A stretch of 64,000 nt of DNA from Pseudomonas lini (GTDB lineage: Bacteria > Pseudomonadota > Gammaproteobacteria > Pseudomonadales > Pseudomonadaceae): the NCBI RefSeq assembly GCF_030812475.1, contig NZ_JAUSSR010000003.1:310001-374000 (forward strand), written 5' to 3'. The notes beneath the pieces are model-generated. The model ran no database searches and was not told where the DNA came from. It saw only the letters and a program-made list of their open reading frames with translations. This document shows, in pieces, positions 35,602-48,040 of this stretch (position 1 is the first letter of the stretch; every line of letters starts with the position of its first letter). The position numbers and the translations under genes were made by a program.

Positions 35602-36365
35602 CCGACACGGTCAGTGCGCATTGACAGCCAATCAGCCTTGGTCATCGGCACGCGCCCCTCGTCGAGCAGGCGCTTGAGCGTCTGCAACCAGTAAGTACGG
35701 GAGGACTCATGACGCATGTCCACCGGGTGCAGGCCGAGGCGAATCACCGGCGCCTGCCGCCAGCGTCGCTCGCGCTGCTCACTGAGCAGTCTGGACAGGC
35801 CCCGACGCCAGGCACTGCGTGCGCTCCAGACCAACCCGGGAGCGTCAACCACAGCGAAATCAGGCAGTCGGTACAGATGTTGCGGGTCACTGGTGTAACT
35901 CAGCGGCAGTTGGCGCAAAGCCTGGCGTGTGCCCTCGCTCATCAGCCAGGCCGGGGCGACGAAACCTGCCAGCGGCCAGTCGTGACGGCGAAACACCTCG
36001 ATGCCAGCGTGCAGGCGGGCGAGCGCAGCGTCTTGGGACAGGCTGTAGAACTCGCCTTCGTGGGTGTAGATCCGGCGCATGAACCAGTCTCGCGGGGTGC
36101 TGGGCACGGGGCCTTCATCGCAGTGAAAGTAACCGTGCAGCGCCAGTTCGTCGCCACGGATGACCCGGCCGGTGAGCATACGTCGAAAGTCCGGATGGGC
36201 GTCCAGATTATTGCGCTTGTGAAAATCGGGCACCACCAGCCAGGTCATCGGCACGGCGCCCAAGGCGTCGACGGCGGCGACAAAGGGCTGATAATCAGCC
36301 CAGGTTTGTGGCGCCACGTCGTGCAGCACCAGTAACAGGCTGGGCCGGCTCATGAGCTCAGCCAT
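35589..36365 (-). CDS. DUF2334 polysaccharide deacetylase-like protein
   Basis: A 258-residue protein. LLVLHDVAP opens the NodB-like fold, the metal-binding region is seen in ELALHGYFHCDEG, and RLGLHPVDM lies near the end. It lacks a signal peptide, so it probably acts in the cytoplasm or at the inner membrane face. The start at 36365 overlaps the glycosyltransferase gene by eight bases; ATG 36353 is the alternative. Confidence 0.85.
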   Translation of the reverse strand: MAELMSRPSLLLVLHDVAPQTWADYQPFVAAVDALGAVPMTWLVVPDFHKRNNLDAHPDFRRMLTGRVIRGDELALHGYFHCDEGPVPSTPRDWFMRRIYTHEGEFYSLSQDAALARLHAGIEVFRRHDWPLAGFVAPAWLMSEGTRQALRQLPLSYTSDPQHLYRLPDFAVVDAPGLVWSARSAWRRGLSRLLSEQRERRWRQAPVIRLGLHPVDMRHESSRTYWLQTLKRLLDEGRVPMTKADWLSMRTDRVGCAA

Positions 36366-37470
36366 TGGCTGTCAACGGCCAATGGCTGCCAAGCACGGCG
36401 TGATAGTGGCCCAGCAGGCTGTTGACCACTGTGTCCCAGGAGTAATGCTGCTCGACATGGCGGCGGGCCTGTTTGCCCAGGACGGCGCTCCCCGAATCGA
36501 ACAGCTGGCGCACGGTGTTGGCCATCGCCATCGAGTTGTTCGGCGGGCACAACAGGCCACATTGTTCGGTGACGATTTCCTGAAAGGCCCCGGCCGCCAC
36601 GGCCACCACCGGAATGCCGCTGGCCATGGCTTCAAGAATCACCAGGCCGAAGGTTTCCTGGTCACCGGCATGCAGCAGCGCATCGGCACTGGCCATCAGC
36701 CGGGCGACTTGCGGCGCCGGGCAGAATTCATCGACCACGGTGACGTTATCCGGCACCAGGGCCGGCATCGACGAGCCGACCAGCAGCAGGTGGTAGCGCC
36801 GCCCCAGTCGTTTCATGCAGTCGAGCAGGACCGGCAGGTTTTTCTCCTTGGAGCCGCGTCCGGCGAAGATCAGCAAGTGAGTGTTTTCATCGATCCCCAA
36901 TTCTGCCCGCAGACCCGGATCCCGCACAGAGGGATGGAAGGTTTGCAAGTCGACGCCCAAGGGCTGCACGAAAACGTTCTTCACCCCCAGACCGGTCAGC
37001 TTGTCGGCCATCACCCGACTCGGCGCCAGGACCCGGTCGAAGTTGCCATACAACTTGCTGACATAGGCTTCGACATTGGTCGTGACCCAGTTGCCCATAC
37101 GGTTGCTGACCAGCAGCGGCAGGTCCGAATGATAAAAGCCGATCACCGGCACATCGAGTTGCCTGCGCGCATCCAGGGCAGCCCAGGCGGTAAGGTACGG
37201 GTCGCCGACTTCGATCAGGTCGGGCTGCAGATCCTGCAGGACATTGCGCCAGGGCGCGAGACGGAGGGGAAAACGATAACCCTTGCCGAAGGGCAGGGCA
37301 GGTGCCGGAACCGTGTAGACGCCATCCCGTTCGCCCAGGGACGATCCGGGGATCAGTAAACTGTGGCGAATGCCCGGCTTGCTGCCCAGGCGACGGTGCT
37401 TTGCATCCAGATAAGTGCGCACGCCACCGCTGGCAGGGGCGTAGAACATGGTTATGTCAGCGATATGCAC
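36358..37470 (-). CDS. GT4-family glycosyltransferase
   Basis: About 370 residues in the GT-B fold. The N-terminal domain begins HIADITMFYAPASGGVRTYLDAK and the C-terminal nucleotide-sugar domain has FAGRGSKEKNLPVLLDCM and the acidic motif GDQETFGLVILEAMASGIPVVA. The GTG at 37470 is chosen because GGAGGG lies nine bases upstream; the ATG at 37479 directly abuts GGAGGG and has no spacing. It heads a three-gene glycan or glycolipid group; sugar donor and acceptor are unknown. Confidence 0.85.
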   Translation of the reverse strand: MHIADITMFYAPASGGVRTYLDAKHRRLGSKPGIRHSLLIPGSSLGERDGVYTVPAPALPFGKGYRFPLRLAPWRNVLQDLQPDLIEVGDPYLTAWAALDARRQLDVPVIGFYHSDLPLLVSNRMGNWVTTNVEAYVSKLYGNFDRVLAPSRVMADKLTGLGVKNVFVQPLGVDLQTFHPSVRDPGLRAELGIDENTHLLIFAGRGSKEKNLPVLLDCMKRLGRRYHLLLVGSSMPALVPDNVTVVDEFCPAPQVARLMASADALLHAGDQETFGLVILEAMASGIPVVAVAAGAFQEIVTEQCGLLCPPNNSMAMANTVRQLFDSGSAVLGKQARRHVEQHYSWDTVVNSLLGHYHAVLGSHWPLTANG

Positions 37471-37582
37471 GATGAACATCCCTCCGGTCCGTAGTTCTCC
37501 CTTGGTTGACCTTTATGAAGGATAGATGTTCGGTTGGGGTTTTGTGGCGGGGTTTCCTGTGAGGGTTTTGCGGTGTATTACA

Positions 37583-37676
37583 GGCCGCTTTCGCTGGCAA
37601 GCCAGCTCCTACAAGGGATTTGCGTGAACCCTGTAGGAGCCGGCTTGTCGGACCGCCGCACCGCAGCGAAGAGGCC
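37583..37676. repeat. REPIN with an insert in the right arm
   Basis: The left arm is normal (TTCGCTGGCAAGCCAGCTCC). In the right arm the expected run after GGAGCCGGCTTG is interrupted by TCGGACCGCCGCACCGC before AGCGAAGAGG. A similar insert occurs at 41341-41357. Confidence 0.75.
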
Positions 37677-37686
37677 CTGTCAGGCA

Positions 37687-39576
37687 CTAGATACGGAAAC
37701 TACCCACCAACTGCTTAAGCCGCCCCGCCTGCTGTTCCAGATCCACACAAGCACGCAACGTCGACTGCAAATTCTCCACCCCCTCCTGGTTCAGGGTATT
37801 GATCTCGGTAATGTCCACATTGATCGACTCCACCACCGCGGTCTGTTCCTCGGTCGCCGTCGCCACGGACTGGTTCATCCCGTCGATCTCGCCAATGCGC
37901 AAGGTCACGCTGTTCAGGCGCTCGCCCGCCAGGTTGGCGATGTCCACGCTGTCCTGGCTGTGACGCTGGCTGTCGCTCATGGTGCTGACGGACTCGCGGG
38001 CGCCGACTTGCAGTTCCTCGATCATGGTCTGCACCTGCTGCGCCGACTCTTGCGTACGGTGGGCCAGGTTGCGGACCTCATCGGCCACCACGGCAAAACC
38101 GCGACCGGCCTCACCCGCACGCGCCGCTTCGATGGCGGCGTTGAGCGCCAGCAGATTGGTTTGCTGGGAAATACTGGTGATCACTTCCAGAATCTGCCCG
38201 ATGTTCACGGTCTTGCTGTTCAGCGATTCGATGTTGGTACTCGAGGTGCTGAGCATGCTCGACAGCCGATTCATGGCGGCGATGCTGCGCTCCACCACTT
38301 GCTGGCCGTCTTCAGCCAGGCTGCGGGCATCGCTGGCCTGACTCGACGCTTGCGCGGCATTGCGGGCAATTTCCTGGGCGGCGGCGCCGAGCTGGTTGAT
38401 GGCCGCGGCGACGCTGTTGGTGCGCGAAGCCTGTTGGTCGGAGTTGAACATCGACGAGTTCGAGGCCGCTACCACGCGCAACGCCACTTCGTTGACGTGC
38501 CCGGTGGCGGAGGACACTTCGCGGATCGAGCCGTGAATGCGCTCGACGAAACGATTGAACGCGGTGCCGAGCACGCCGAATTCGTCGTTGTTATGGATCG
38601 TCAGGCGTTTGGTCAGGTCACCTTCACCGTCGGCGATGTCGGCCATCGCGCGGGTCATGACATGCAACGGCTGGATCAGGATCCGGATCAGCATGCCCAA
38701 CAGGGCGATGATGATGGCCACGGCGATGAGCGTCGCGATGACCGCCGAGGCGCGGAACTCGGTCAGCATCGAGAAGGCTTTGTCCTTGTCCACGGACAGA
38801 CCGATGTACCAGTTGACCGAGGGCAGGCCCTTGATTTGGGTGAACCTGACGATGCGGGTCTTGCCGTCGACCTGCACTTCACTGAAGTCGCCGCTGATCC
38901 GCGGGGTGCTGTCCGGAAACGCCTCGCTCAGGGTCTTCATCACCAGGGTTTTGTCCGGATGAACCAGGATCTTGCCGTCGGAACTGACCAGGAAGGCGTA
39001 GCCCATACCATCGAAATCGCGGGCGCTGAGGGTGTCGATCAAGGTTTGCAGGCTCAGGTCGCCGCCCACTACGCCGACGTTTTGCCCGGCTTTTTTCGAG
39101 GCGGTGGCGATGGAGATGATGGTCTGGCCCGTGGCCGCATCGATATAAGGTTCGGTCAGGGTCGCGGTGCTGCTGCTTTCGGCGCCTTTGTACCAAGGGC
39201 GTACCCGTGGGTCGAAACCGGCGGGCATTTTGGCGTCCGGCCGAATGGTGAAACTGCCGGTGGCGTCGCCCAGGTAAGACGCCATGAAGGTCGACGTCAG
39301 GGCTTTCTGCTCGAGCAGGCTGGCGACGGTGGAAGGTTCAGGATTGATCGCGATGTTCTGGGCGAGATTGTCGATCAACAAGATGCGACCGGCCAGCCAG
39401 GTCTGGATATTGTTGGCGGTGACATCCCCCATCTCATTGAGGTAGTTGTCCAGGTCTTCGCGGATGGCGTTGCGCTGTAAATAGTCGTTGTACAGCGTGA
39501 ACGAGGCAAAGGCGGCCATGACGATCAGGGCGGCGGCAAGCAGGATTTTATGGCTGAAACGCAGGTTTTTGTTCAT
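37687..39576 (-). CDS. Methyl-accepting chemotaxis protein with double-Cache sensor
   Basis: A 629-residue chemoreceptor. A membrane helix near residues 10-30 is followed by a periplasmic double-Cache domain with the typical [11 protein letters not shown] and [17 protein letters not shown] second helix (about 280-305) and HAMP precede the signalling domain with the hairpin tip [23 protein letters not shown] in two parts. The double-Cache motif resembles amino-acid receptors, but the ligand is not certain. A sigma28-type promoter at 39709 places it in the motility regulon. Confidence 0.9.
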   Translation of the reverse strand: MNKNLRFSHKILLAAALIVMAAFASFTLYNDYLQRNAIREDLDNYLNEMGDVTANNIQTWLAGRILLIDNLAQNIAINPEPSTVASLLEQKALTSTFMASYLGDATGSFTIRPDAKMPAGFDPRVRPWYKGAESSSTATLTEPYIDAATGQTIISIATASKKAGQNVGVVGGDLSLQTLIDTLSARDFDGMGYAFLVSSDGKILVHPDKTLVMKTLSEAFPDSTPRISGDFSEVQVDGKTRIVRFTQIKGLPSVNWYIGLSVDKDKAFSMLTEFRASAVIATLIAVAIIIALLGMLIRILIQPLHVMTRAMADIADGEGDLTKRLTIHNNDEFGVLGTAFNRFVERIHGSIREVSSATGHVNEVALRVVAASNSSMFNSDQQASRTNSVAAAINQLGAAAQEIARNAAQASSQASDARSLAEDGQQVVERSIAAMNRLSSMLSTSSTNIESLNSKTVNIGQILEVITSISQQTNLLALNAAIEAARAGEAGRGFAVVADEVRNLAHRTQESAQQVQTMIEELQVGARESVSTMSDSQRHSQDSVDIANLAGERLNSVTLRIGEIDGMNQSVATATEEQTAVVESINVDITEINTLNQEGVENLQSTLRACVDLEQQAGRLKQLVGSFRI

Positions 39577-39708
39577 GGCTTGGAGTTCCGCAGAGGTCTT
39601 GGTGCCAAAGGCGTGCTTTTATAAAGGAACGCACAATGGACGGCAGTGAAAACAAGCTGATATTTCCGTACTCTCCTTAGGGGAATTACCGACGCTGTTC
39701 AGTCTTTT

Positions 39709-39735
39709 ATATCGGCCGTGAAGGATCAAAGATTA
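39709..39735 (-). promoter_or_regulatory. Candidate sigma28 (FliA) promoter of the chemoreceptor
   Basis: On the minus strand, TAAT-N15-GCCGATAT differs from the flagellar consensus TAAA-N15-GCCGATAA at two positions and has exact spacing. It lies about 130 bases before the receptor start at 39576. Confidence 0.65.
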
Positions 39736-39751
39736 ATCATGGGGTGACAAA

Positions 39752-41239
39752 ATGCCTGATTCACTGCAACTCGTTATCGGTGCCGACCTCACCGGGCAGC
39801 CGATTGCCCAGGCCATGTGTCTGGCCAACCGACATGGTCTGGTGGCGGGCGCTACGGGCACCGGCAAGACCGTCACTTTGCAACGGCTGGCCGAAGCCTT
39901 CAGCGATGCCGGTGTGGCGGTGTTTGCGGCCGACATCAAAGGCGACCTGTGTGGCCTCGGCGCTGCCGGGACCCCTCAGGGCAAGGTCGCCGAGCGGATC
40001 GCCGGAATGCCGTGGCTGAATCACAAACCCCAGGCGTATCCGGTGACCCTGTGGGATATCCACGGTCAGTCCGGGCATCCCTTGCGCACCACCTTGAGCG
40101 AAATGGGGCCGTTGCTGCTGGGCAGTCTGCTGGAGTTGACCGACAGCCAGCAGTCGGCACTGTATGCCGCCTTCAAGGTCGCGGACCGCGAAGGGCTATT
40201 GCTCCTGGATCTGAAGGATCTCAAGGCGCTGCTCAATCACCTGCGTGATCAACCTGAATTGCTGGGCGACGACGCCGCGCTGATGACCACCGGTTCCAGC
40301 CAGGCACTGTTGCGGCGCCTGGCGATCCTGGAACAACAGGGTGCAGAAGCGCTGTTTGGCGAGCCGGGGCTGCAACTCGAAGATATTCTGCAGCCGGGCG
40401 CCGATGGTCGCGGGCGTATTCACCTGCTCGATGCCAGTCGCCTGGTCCACGAGGCGCCCAAGGTGTATGCAACGTTCCTGTTGTGGCTGCTGGCGGAACT
40501 GTTCGAGCAGCTGCCGGAACGCGGTGATGCGGACAAACCCCTACTGGCGCTGTTTTTCGATGAAGCGCATCTGTTGTTCGCCGGCACGCCCAAGGCCTTG
40601 CAGGAGCGGCTGGAGCAGGTCGTGCGACTGATTCGCTCCAAAGGTGTGGGGGTGTATTTCGTCACCCAATCGCCGGGCGACTTGCCGGATGACGTGCTGG
40701 CTCAGTTGGGGCTGCGCATCCAGCATGGATTGCGCGCGTTCACCGCCAGGGAGCAGAAATCCCTGCGCGCAGTGGCGGAGGGCTTTCGGCCGAACCCGGC
40801 GTTCGATGCCTTGTCGGTACTGACCGAGCTGGGGATTGGCGAGGCCTTGGTCGGCACGTTGCAGGATAAAGGCACGCCCGGGATGGTTCAGCGGGTGCTG
40901 GTGGCTCCACCGCAATCGCGCATCGGGCCATTGACCGAGACGGAGCGCACGATCCTGATCGCGGGATCGCCATTCAAGGGGCGTTACGACAAACCGATCG
41001 ATCGCGAATCGGCGTACGAAGTGCTGTCGGGACGCAAAGGCCTGGCGCCTGAACCGGACACCGCCCCAGGTAAACCGGCAGACGAAGAGCCGAGCTTCAC
41101 CGACAAGGCCGGTGAATTCCTCGGCACGGCGGCCGGTCAGGCGTTGAAATCAGCGATGCGACAGGCGGCCAATCAGTTGGGCCGACAATTGGTACGCGGT
41201 TTGATGGGCTCGCTGCTCGGCGGCAGCAAACGCCGCTGA
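39752..41239 (+). CDS. DUF853/HerA-like ATPase (YjgR type)
   Basis: A 495-residue P-loop ATPase. Walker A GATGTGKT is at residues 33-40, Walker B is in LALFFDEAHLLF, and VYFVTQSPGDLPDDVLAQLG is the sensor region. The C-terminus is a low-complexity tail rich in Gly and Ala (EFLGTAAGQALKSAMRQAANQ). The family is HerA/FtsK-like, with unclear cellular role. It stands alone, divergent from the chemoreceptor. Confidence 0.9.
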   Translation: MPDSLQLVIGADLTGQPIAQAMCLANRHGLVAGATGTGKTVTLQRLAEAFSDAGVAVFAADIKGDLCGLGAAGTPQGKVAERIAGMPWLNHKPQAYPVTLWDIHGQSGHPLRTTLSEMGPLLLGSLLELTDSQQSALYAAFKVADREGLLLLDLKDLKALLNHLRDQPELLGDDAALMTTGSSQALLRRLAILEQQGAEALFGEPGLQLEDILQPGADGRGRIHLLDASRLVHEAPKVYATFLLWLLAELFEQLPERGDADKPLLALFFDEAHLLFAGTPKALQERLEQVVRLIRSKGVGVYFVTQSPGDLPDDVLAQLGLRIQHGLRAFTAREQKSLRAVAEGFRPNPAFDALSVLTELGIGEALVGTLQDKGTPGMVQRVLVAPPQSRIGPLTETERTILIAGSPFKGRYDKPIDRESAYEVLSGRKGLAPEPDTAPGKPADEEPSFTDKAGEFLGTAAGQALKSAMRQAANQLGRQLVRGLMGSLLGGSKRR

Positions 41240-41260
41240 AAAGCCAAAGATCGCAGCCTT

Positions 41261-41377
41261 CTGTAGGAGCGAGCTTGCTCGCGATGGACTTACAGGCACC
41301 GCGCCTATTCTATAGAAACGCGTAATCGTTAACGACCATCGTCGGAACGCCGCCCGGAGCAAGCTCGCTCCTGCAGG
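41261..41377. repeat. REPIN with an insert in the right arm
   Basis: The left arm is CTGTAGGAGCGAGCTTGCTC; in the right arm TCGGAACGCCGCCCGG replaces part of the normal TCGCGAGCAAGC run before AGCAAGCTCGCTCCTG. It lies between the convergent DUF853 and dciA genes. Confidence 0.75.
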
Positions 41378-41385
41378 AGGTAGTT

Positions 41386-41841
41386 TTAAACCTTGGGCCT
41401 GGCGTGCGCCGCAAGGCGCTCCAGCGCTGCCCGCAGATTCGGATCGCTGATGCCATCGGCCGTGGCCTGAATGGTCTCGCCCGCATCGGTGGACAATCTG
41501 ATGGTATGTCCAGTCGCGCCTTGCTGGACCGTGGGCGGCTGCACCTTGAACAGAATCCGCGTCAGGCTGGCGAACTCATCGAACAGCTGCAATTGCCGTT
41601 GCAGACGCTTTTGCTGGTAACGCAAACGAGTGGCCCAGTGACCGTCGGTGACAATCAGCAACAAGTTGCCTTCGCGCCAGGACGCCACATGGCAATGCTC
41701 GCGAGCAGCGGGCTGCAACTGGCTTTCCACCAGGCGTTGCAAATGACCCAGGCGTTGGGCGTGGCCAAAGATGGCTTTGAGCGGTTTGGCTTCGCGAAGC
41801 AGAACGGCGGGTGCTCTGGCCGTAAGAGGGCGAAATGCCAT
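41386..41841 (-). CDS. dciA: DciA-family replicative helicase loader (DUF721)
   Basis: A 151-residue protein with the DUF721 KH-like domain (LQRLVESQLQPAAREHCHVASWREGNLLLIVTDGHW region). The start at 41841 (MAFRPLTARAP) has AGGTG upstream; the longer frame to 41931 does not. DciA proteins load DnaB in bacteria lacking DnaC. The position divergent from secA is conserved in pseudomonads. Confidence 0.85.
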   Translation of the reverse strand: MAFRPLTARAPAVLLREAKPLKAIFGHAQRLGHLQRLVESQLQPAAREHCHVASWREGNLLLIVTDGHWATRLRYQQKRLQRQLQLFDEFASLTRILFKVQPPTVQQGATGHTIRLSTDAGETIQATADGISDPNLRAALERLAAHARPKV

Positions 41842-42035
41842 GATCAGACACCTGAAGAAACAGAGCGGCCATGTTAGCAGAAAGCACCGCATGCGCCCGA
41901 CCCATTGCGTTGTGAGCGCTTTCCCCATCAAATCAACGGCTAACTTATGGGGCGAACGGCTTGAAGTTCAGCGAAAAGCCCTTATTTTAATGGAGCCCCG
42001 TCACAGCGCTGTGCCAGCATCGTGGAATAACGCCA

Positions 42036-42064
42036 CTTTCCTCACCACCGTTTCCGGGTAGAAT
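42036..42064 (+). promoter_or_regulatory. Possible secA promoter
   Basis: TAGAAT at 42059-42064 is a fair -10; the -35 (CTTTCC) is poor. The dciA-secA gap (41842-42148) holds no other recognisable feature apart from short GC-rich stems near 42085-42120. Confidence 0.3.
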
Positions 42065-42148
42065 GCTCGTTCGCATGCGGCCATGAGGGCTGCTCGGGCG
42101 ACTCATGGGGCCGCCCTCCATCCCTTTAGTGTGGAAGATCCTGCCGAT

Positions 42149-44884
<2,736 letters not shown>

Positions 44885-44910
44885 CACCCCTTTGTACGCT
44901 GAAATACCCG

Positions 44911-44943
44911 CGCCGCGACCGGCTTCAGCCGTCGCGGCGTTTT
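44911..44943 (+). terminator. Terminator after secA
   Basis: CGCCGCGAC (44911-44919) pairs with GTCGCGGCG (44931-44939), followed by TTTT. Confidence 0.85.
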
Positions 44944-45005
44944 GCCATTTAACACCACCGTCTTCCTGAGAGCGGTGCAGACATCATTTATTGAGGAGCG
45001 CATTC

Positions 45006-46223
45006 ATGGCTGTTGGTCTTGGCCCTTTGCCAACGTTGCACCCGGTTGCCGGTTTTGAACTCGGTATCGCCTCGGCCGGCATCAAGCGCCCCGGGCGCAA
45101 GGACGTCGTGGTCATGCGCTGTGCCGAAGGCTCCACGGTGGCGGGCGTGTTCACCCTGAACGCTTTTTGCGCAGCGCCCGTGATCCTGGCCAGGCAGCGA
45201 GTGCAAGGCCCGGTGCGTTATCTGCTGACCAACACCGGCAATGCCAACGCCGGCACCGGTGAGCCAGGCCTGGCCGCCGCCGAGCGCACCTGCGCCAGAC
45301 TGGCTGAGCTGACCGGCGTCGATGCCGGTCAGGTGCTGCCGTACTCCACCGGTGTGATCGGCGAGCCGCTGCCGGTCGAGAAGATCGAAGGGGCGTTGCA
45401 GGCTGCTCTTGATGACCTGTCGGTCAACAACTGGGAAGCTGCCGCCACCGGCATCATGACCACCGACACCTTGCCAAAAGGCGCCAGCCGCCAGTTCGAG
45501 CATGACGGCGTGACCATCACCGTCACCGGTATCAGCAAGGGCGCGGGCATGATCCGTCCGAACATGGCGACCATGCTCGGCTACCTCGCCACCGACGCCA
45601 AGGTCGCGCGCGAGGTTCTGCAAAACCTGCTGCTGGACGGCGCCAACAAGTCGTTCAACCGCATCACCATCGATGGCGACACCTCGACCAACGACTGCTG
45701 CATGCTGATTGCCACCGGTCAGGCAGCATTGCCGGAAATCACTGAAGCCAGCGGTGAATTGTTCGCCAAGCTCAAGCAGGCTGTATTCGAAGTGTGCATG
45801 GACGTGGCCCAGGCCATCGTGCGCGACGGCGAAGGCGCGACCAAGTTCGTGACCGTTGAAGTCAACGGCGGCGGCAATCACCAGGAATGCCTGGATGTCG
45901 GCTACACCGTCGCTCACTCGCCGTTGATCAAGACCGCGCTGTTCGCCTCCGACCCGAACTGGGGCCGTATCCTGGCCGCGGTCGGCCGTGCCGGCGTACC
46001 GGACCTGGACGTGAGCAAGATCGACGTGTTCCTCGGCGACGTGTGTATCGCCAGCCGTGGCGCCCGCGCCTCGACCTACACCGAAGCCCAAGGCGCGGCG
46101 GTGATGCAGCAGGAAGAAATCACCATCCGTATCGAACTGGGTCGCGGCGATTGCAGCGAAACCATCTGGACCACAGATTTGTCCCACGAGTACGTGAAGA
46201 TCAACGCTGAGTACCGCACCTGA
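45006..46223 (+). CDS. argJ: Bifunctional ornithine acetyltransferase / N-acetylglutamate synthase
   Basis: A 405-residue enzyme of the cyclic arginine pathway, transferring acetyl from N-acetylornithine to glutamate. The self-cleavage site is in [15 protein letters not shown], where the Ala-Thr bond is cut and the new N-terminal Thr is the nucleophile. The start at 45006 has GAGGAG upstream. Gene order secA-argJ is as in P. aeruginosa. Confidence 0.95.
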   Translation: MAVGLGPLPTLHPVAGFELGIASAGIKRPGRKDVVVMRCAEGSTVAGVFTLNAFCAAPVILARQRVQGPVRYLLTNTGNANAGTGEPGLAAAERTCARLAELTGVDAGQVLPYSTGVIGEPLPVEKIEGALQAALDDLSVNNWEAAATGIMTTDTLPKGASRQFEHDGVTITVTGISKGAGMIRPNMATMLGYLATDAKVAREVLQNLLLDGANKSFNRITIDGDTSTNDCCMLIATGQAALPEITEASGELFAKLKQAVFEVCMDVAQAIVRDGEGATKFVTVEVNGGGNHQECLDVGYTVAHSPLIKTALFASDPNWGRILAAVGRAGVPDLDVSKIDVFLGDVCIASRGARASTYTEAQGAAVMQQEEITIRIELGRGDCSETIWTTDLSHEYVKINAEYRT

Positions 46224-46228
46224 TTCAT

Positions 46229-46321
46229 CTGTAGGAGCCGGCTTGCCGGCGAAGGCGTCTTCAGCCGCGATTGAAGTGTTGAGGCCGCTACCGCTATCGC
46301 TGGCAAGTCAGCTCCTACAGG
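46229..46321. repeat. REPIN
   Basis: CTGTAGGAGCCGGCTTGCCG and TCGCTGGCAAGTCAGCTCCT form inverted arms between argJ and the GST gene. Confidence 0.85.
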
Positions 46322-46348
46322 AATTTTTCCTGTTTGAGGACGCTGAAC

Positions 46349-46981
46349 ATGAGTTATCACCTGATCATCGGCGACAAATTGTATTCCTCCTGGTCCCTGC
46401 GCGGAGCCCTGGCCCTTGACCTCGCTGGCGCCCCCTACACCGAAGAACTGATCAAACTCAACCAGCCAGACACCCGGCAACGGCTGCTCCAGCATTCGCC
46501 CACCGCGAAAGTGCCGCTGCTCAAGACCGAACACGGCACCATCGCCGATTCCCTGGCGATTGCCGAATACCTGGCCGAACAGTTCCCCGATGCCGGGCTC
46601 TGGCCCAAAGACACCGCCGCCCGCGCCCAGGCGCGTTCGGCGTGTGCGCAGATGCATTCCGGATTCTTCGCCATGCGCAGCAATATGCCATTCGACCTCA
46701 GCCACGACGCCCCGTTGTCGCCGATGCCGGCTGACGTCCAGGCTGACATCGAACGCATGTCGGCGTTGTGGGCCGAGTGCCGCGCCGTCGCGACCGAAAC
46801 CGGCCCGTTCCTGTTTGGCGGCGCAACCCTGGTCGACGCGTTTTTTGCGCCGATCGCGGTACGCCTGCGCACCTATCAGGTGAAGTTGTCCCCGGCGGAC
46901 GAAACCTACATCAACACGATCTACCAATGGCCAGCCTTCAAGGCGTGGCAGAAGGCAGGTCTGGAGGAGGTCGGTCAGTGA
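46349..46981 (+). CDS. Glutathione S-transferase family protein
   Basis: A 210-residue GST. The thioredoxin-like N-terminal domain contains LIIGDKLYSSWSLRGALAL (Ser-rich catalytic region), SPTAKVPLL (cis-Pro) and IADSLAIAEYLAEQFP (Glu/Asp-Ser glutathione contact); a helical C-terminal domain follows. GAGGA precedes ATG 46349. Its stop overlaps the GTG of the next gene. Confidence 0.9.
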   Translation: MSYHLIIGDKLYSSWSLRGALALDLAGAPYTEELIKLNQPDTRQRLLQHSPTAKVPLLKTEHGTIADSLAIAEYLAEQFPDAGLWPKDTAARAQARSACAQMHSGFFAMRSNMPFDLSHDAPLSPMPADVQADIERMSALWAECRAVATETGPFLFGGATLVDAFFAPIAVRLRTYQVKLSPADETYINTIYQWPAFKAWQKAGLEEVGQ

Positions 46982-47922
46982 AACGAGTGCACGTAGCCGC
47001 CGCTGTCATCCGCGATAGCAGCGGCAAGATCCTCATCGCCCGCCGTGCGGATACCCAGCATCAGGGTGGGCTGTGGGAGTTTCCAGGTGGCAAGGTCGAG
47101 GACGACGAATCCGTCGAAACCGCCCTGGCCCGCGAGCTCCATGAAGAGTTGGGCATCGTGGTCAATGCCGCGCGCCCGTTGATCAAGGTCCGCTACGATT
47201 ATCCCGACAAGCAGGTGTTGCTGGATGTCTGGGACGTCTCGGATTTTTCCGGCGAGCCTCACGGCGCCGAAGGCCAGCCTTTGGAGTGGGTAGCGCACCG
47301 TGATCTGCTGAACTACGAATTCCCGGCGGCCAACCAGCCGATCGTGGCTGCGGCACGACTTCCGGCGCAGTACCTGATCACCCCTGAAGACCTGGAAACT
47401 CCGGCGCTGCTGCGGGGCATCCAGAAAGCCATCGCGGGCGGCATCAAGCTGATCCAGCTGCGGGCACCCAACGGTTATGATCCGAAGTACCGCGATCTGG
47501 CTGTAGACGCCGCGGGGCTGTGTGCCGGCAAGGCGCAGCTGATGATCAAGGGCCCATTCGAATGGCTGGGCGATTTTCCGTCTGCCGGCTGGCACATCAC
47601 CTCAAAGCAACTGCGCAAATACGCGGCGTCGGGCCGCCCGTTACCGGCATCGCGCTGGTTGGCGGCGTCCTGTCATGACGCTGAAGAACTGGCGCTGGCC
47701 GAACAGATGGGGGTGGACTTTGTGACCCTGTCGCCGGTGCAGCCGACCATGACCCATCCGGATGCTCAGCCGTTGGGTTGGGAACAGGCTTCGGCGTTGA
47801 TCGAAGGTTTCAGCAAGCCGGTGTTCTTGCTCGGTGGTGTTGGCCCGGCGGAGCAGCAGAAGGCTTGGGAAGCAGGGGCGCAGGGTGTGGCGGGGATTCG
47901 GGCGTTTTGGCCAGAAGCTTGA
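46978..47922 (+). CDS. mutT: Nudix hydrolase MutT fused to a ThiE-like domain
   Basis: A 314-residue fusion. Residues 1-130 are MutT (8-oxo-dGTP pyrophosphohydrolase), with a complete Nudix box GGKVEDDESVETALARELHE followed by ELGI. Residues 140-314 form a thiamine-phosphate-synthase-like TIM barrel (LLRGIQKAIAGGIKLIQLR, then DFVTLSPVQPT and GVGPAEQQKAWEAGAQGVAG). The GTG at 46978 overlaps the GST stop and has GGAGGAGG upstream. This fusion is common in gammaproteobacteria; the role of the ThiE-like half is unclear and it may not make thiamine phosphate. Confidence 0.9.
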   Translation: MKRVHVAAAVIRDSSGKILIARRADTQHQGGLWEFPGGKVEDDESVETALARELHEELGIVVNAARPLIKVRYDYPDKQVLLDVWDVSDFSGEPHGAEGQPLEWVAHRDLLNYEFPAANQPIVAAARLPAQYLITPEDLETPALLRGIQKAIAGGIKLIQLRAPNGYDPKYRDLAVDAAGLCAGKAQLMIKGPFEWLGDFPSAGWHITSKQLRKYAASGRPLPASRWLAASCHDAEELALAEQMGVDFVTLSPVQPTMTHPDAQPLGWEQASALIEGFSKPVFLLGGVGPAEQQKAWEAGAQGVAGIRAFWPEA

Positions 47923-47940
47923 TTTTGCGGTGAGCTGGCT

Positions 47941-48022
47941 GGCCTCTTCGCTGGCAAGCCAGCTCCTACAGGGTCCGAGTCGTACGCGAAATACCCTGTA
48001 GGAGCCGGCTTGCTGGCGAAGG
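47941..48022. repeat. REPIN, GCTGGCAAGCCAGC subtype
   Basis: GGCCTCTTCGCTGGCAAGCC and GGAGCCGGCTTGCTGGCGAA form inverted arms between the convergent mutT and adenosyltransferase genes. Confidence 0.88.
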
Positions 48023-48040
48023 CGTCCGCCAAAACGCCGA

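Noticed and set aside
37534..39480. A 648-codon plus-strand ORF opposite the chemoreceptor
   Set aside because: Antisense shadow running through a REPIN at its start.
46768..46977. Extension of the mutT gene upstream inside the GST gene
   Set aside because: The GTG at 46978 has GGAGGAGG upstream and begins the Nudix fold; the extension is out-of-frame GST sequence.
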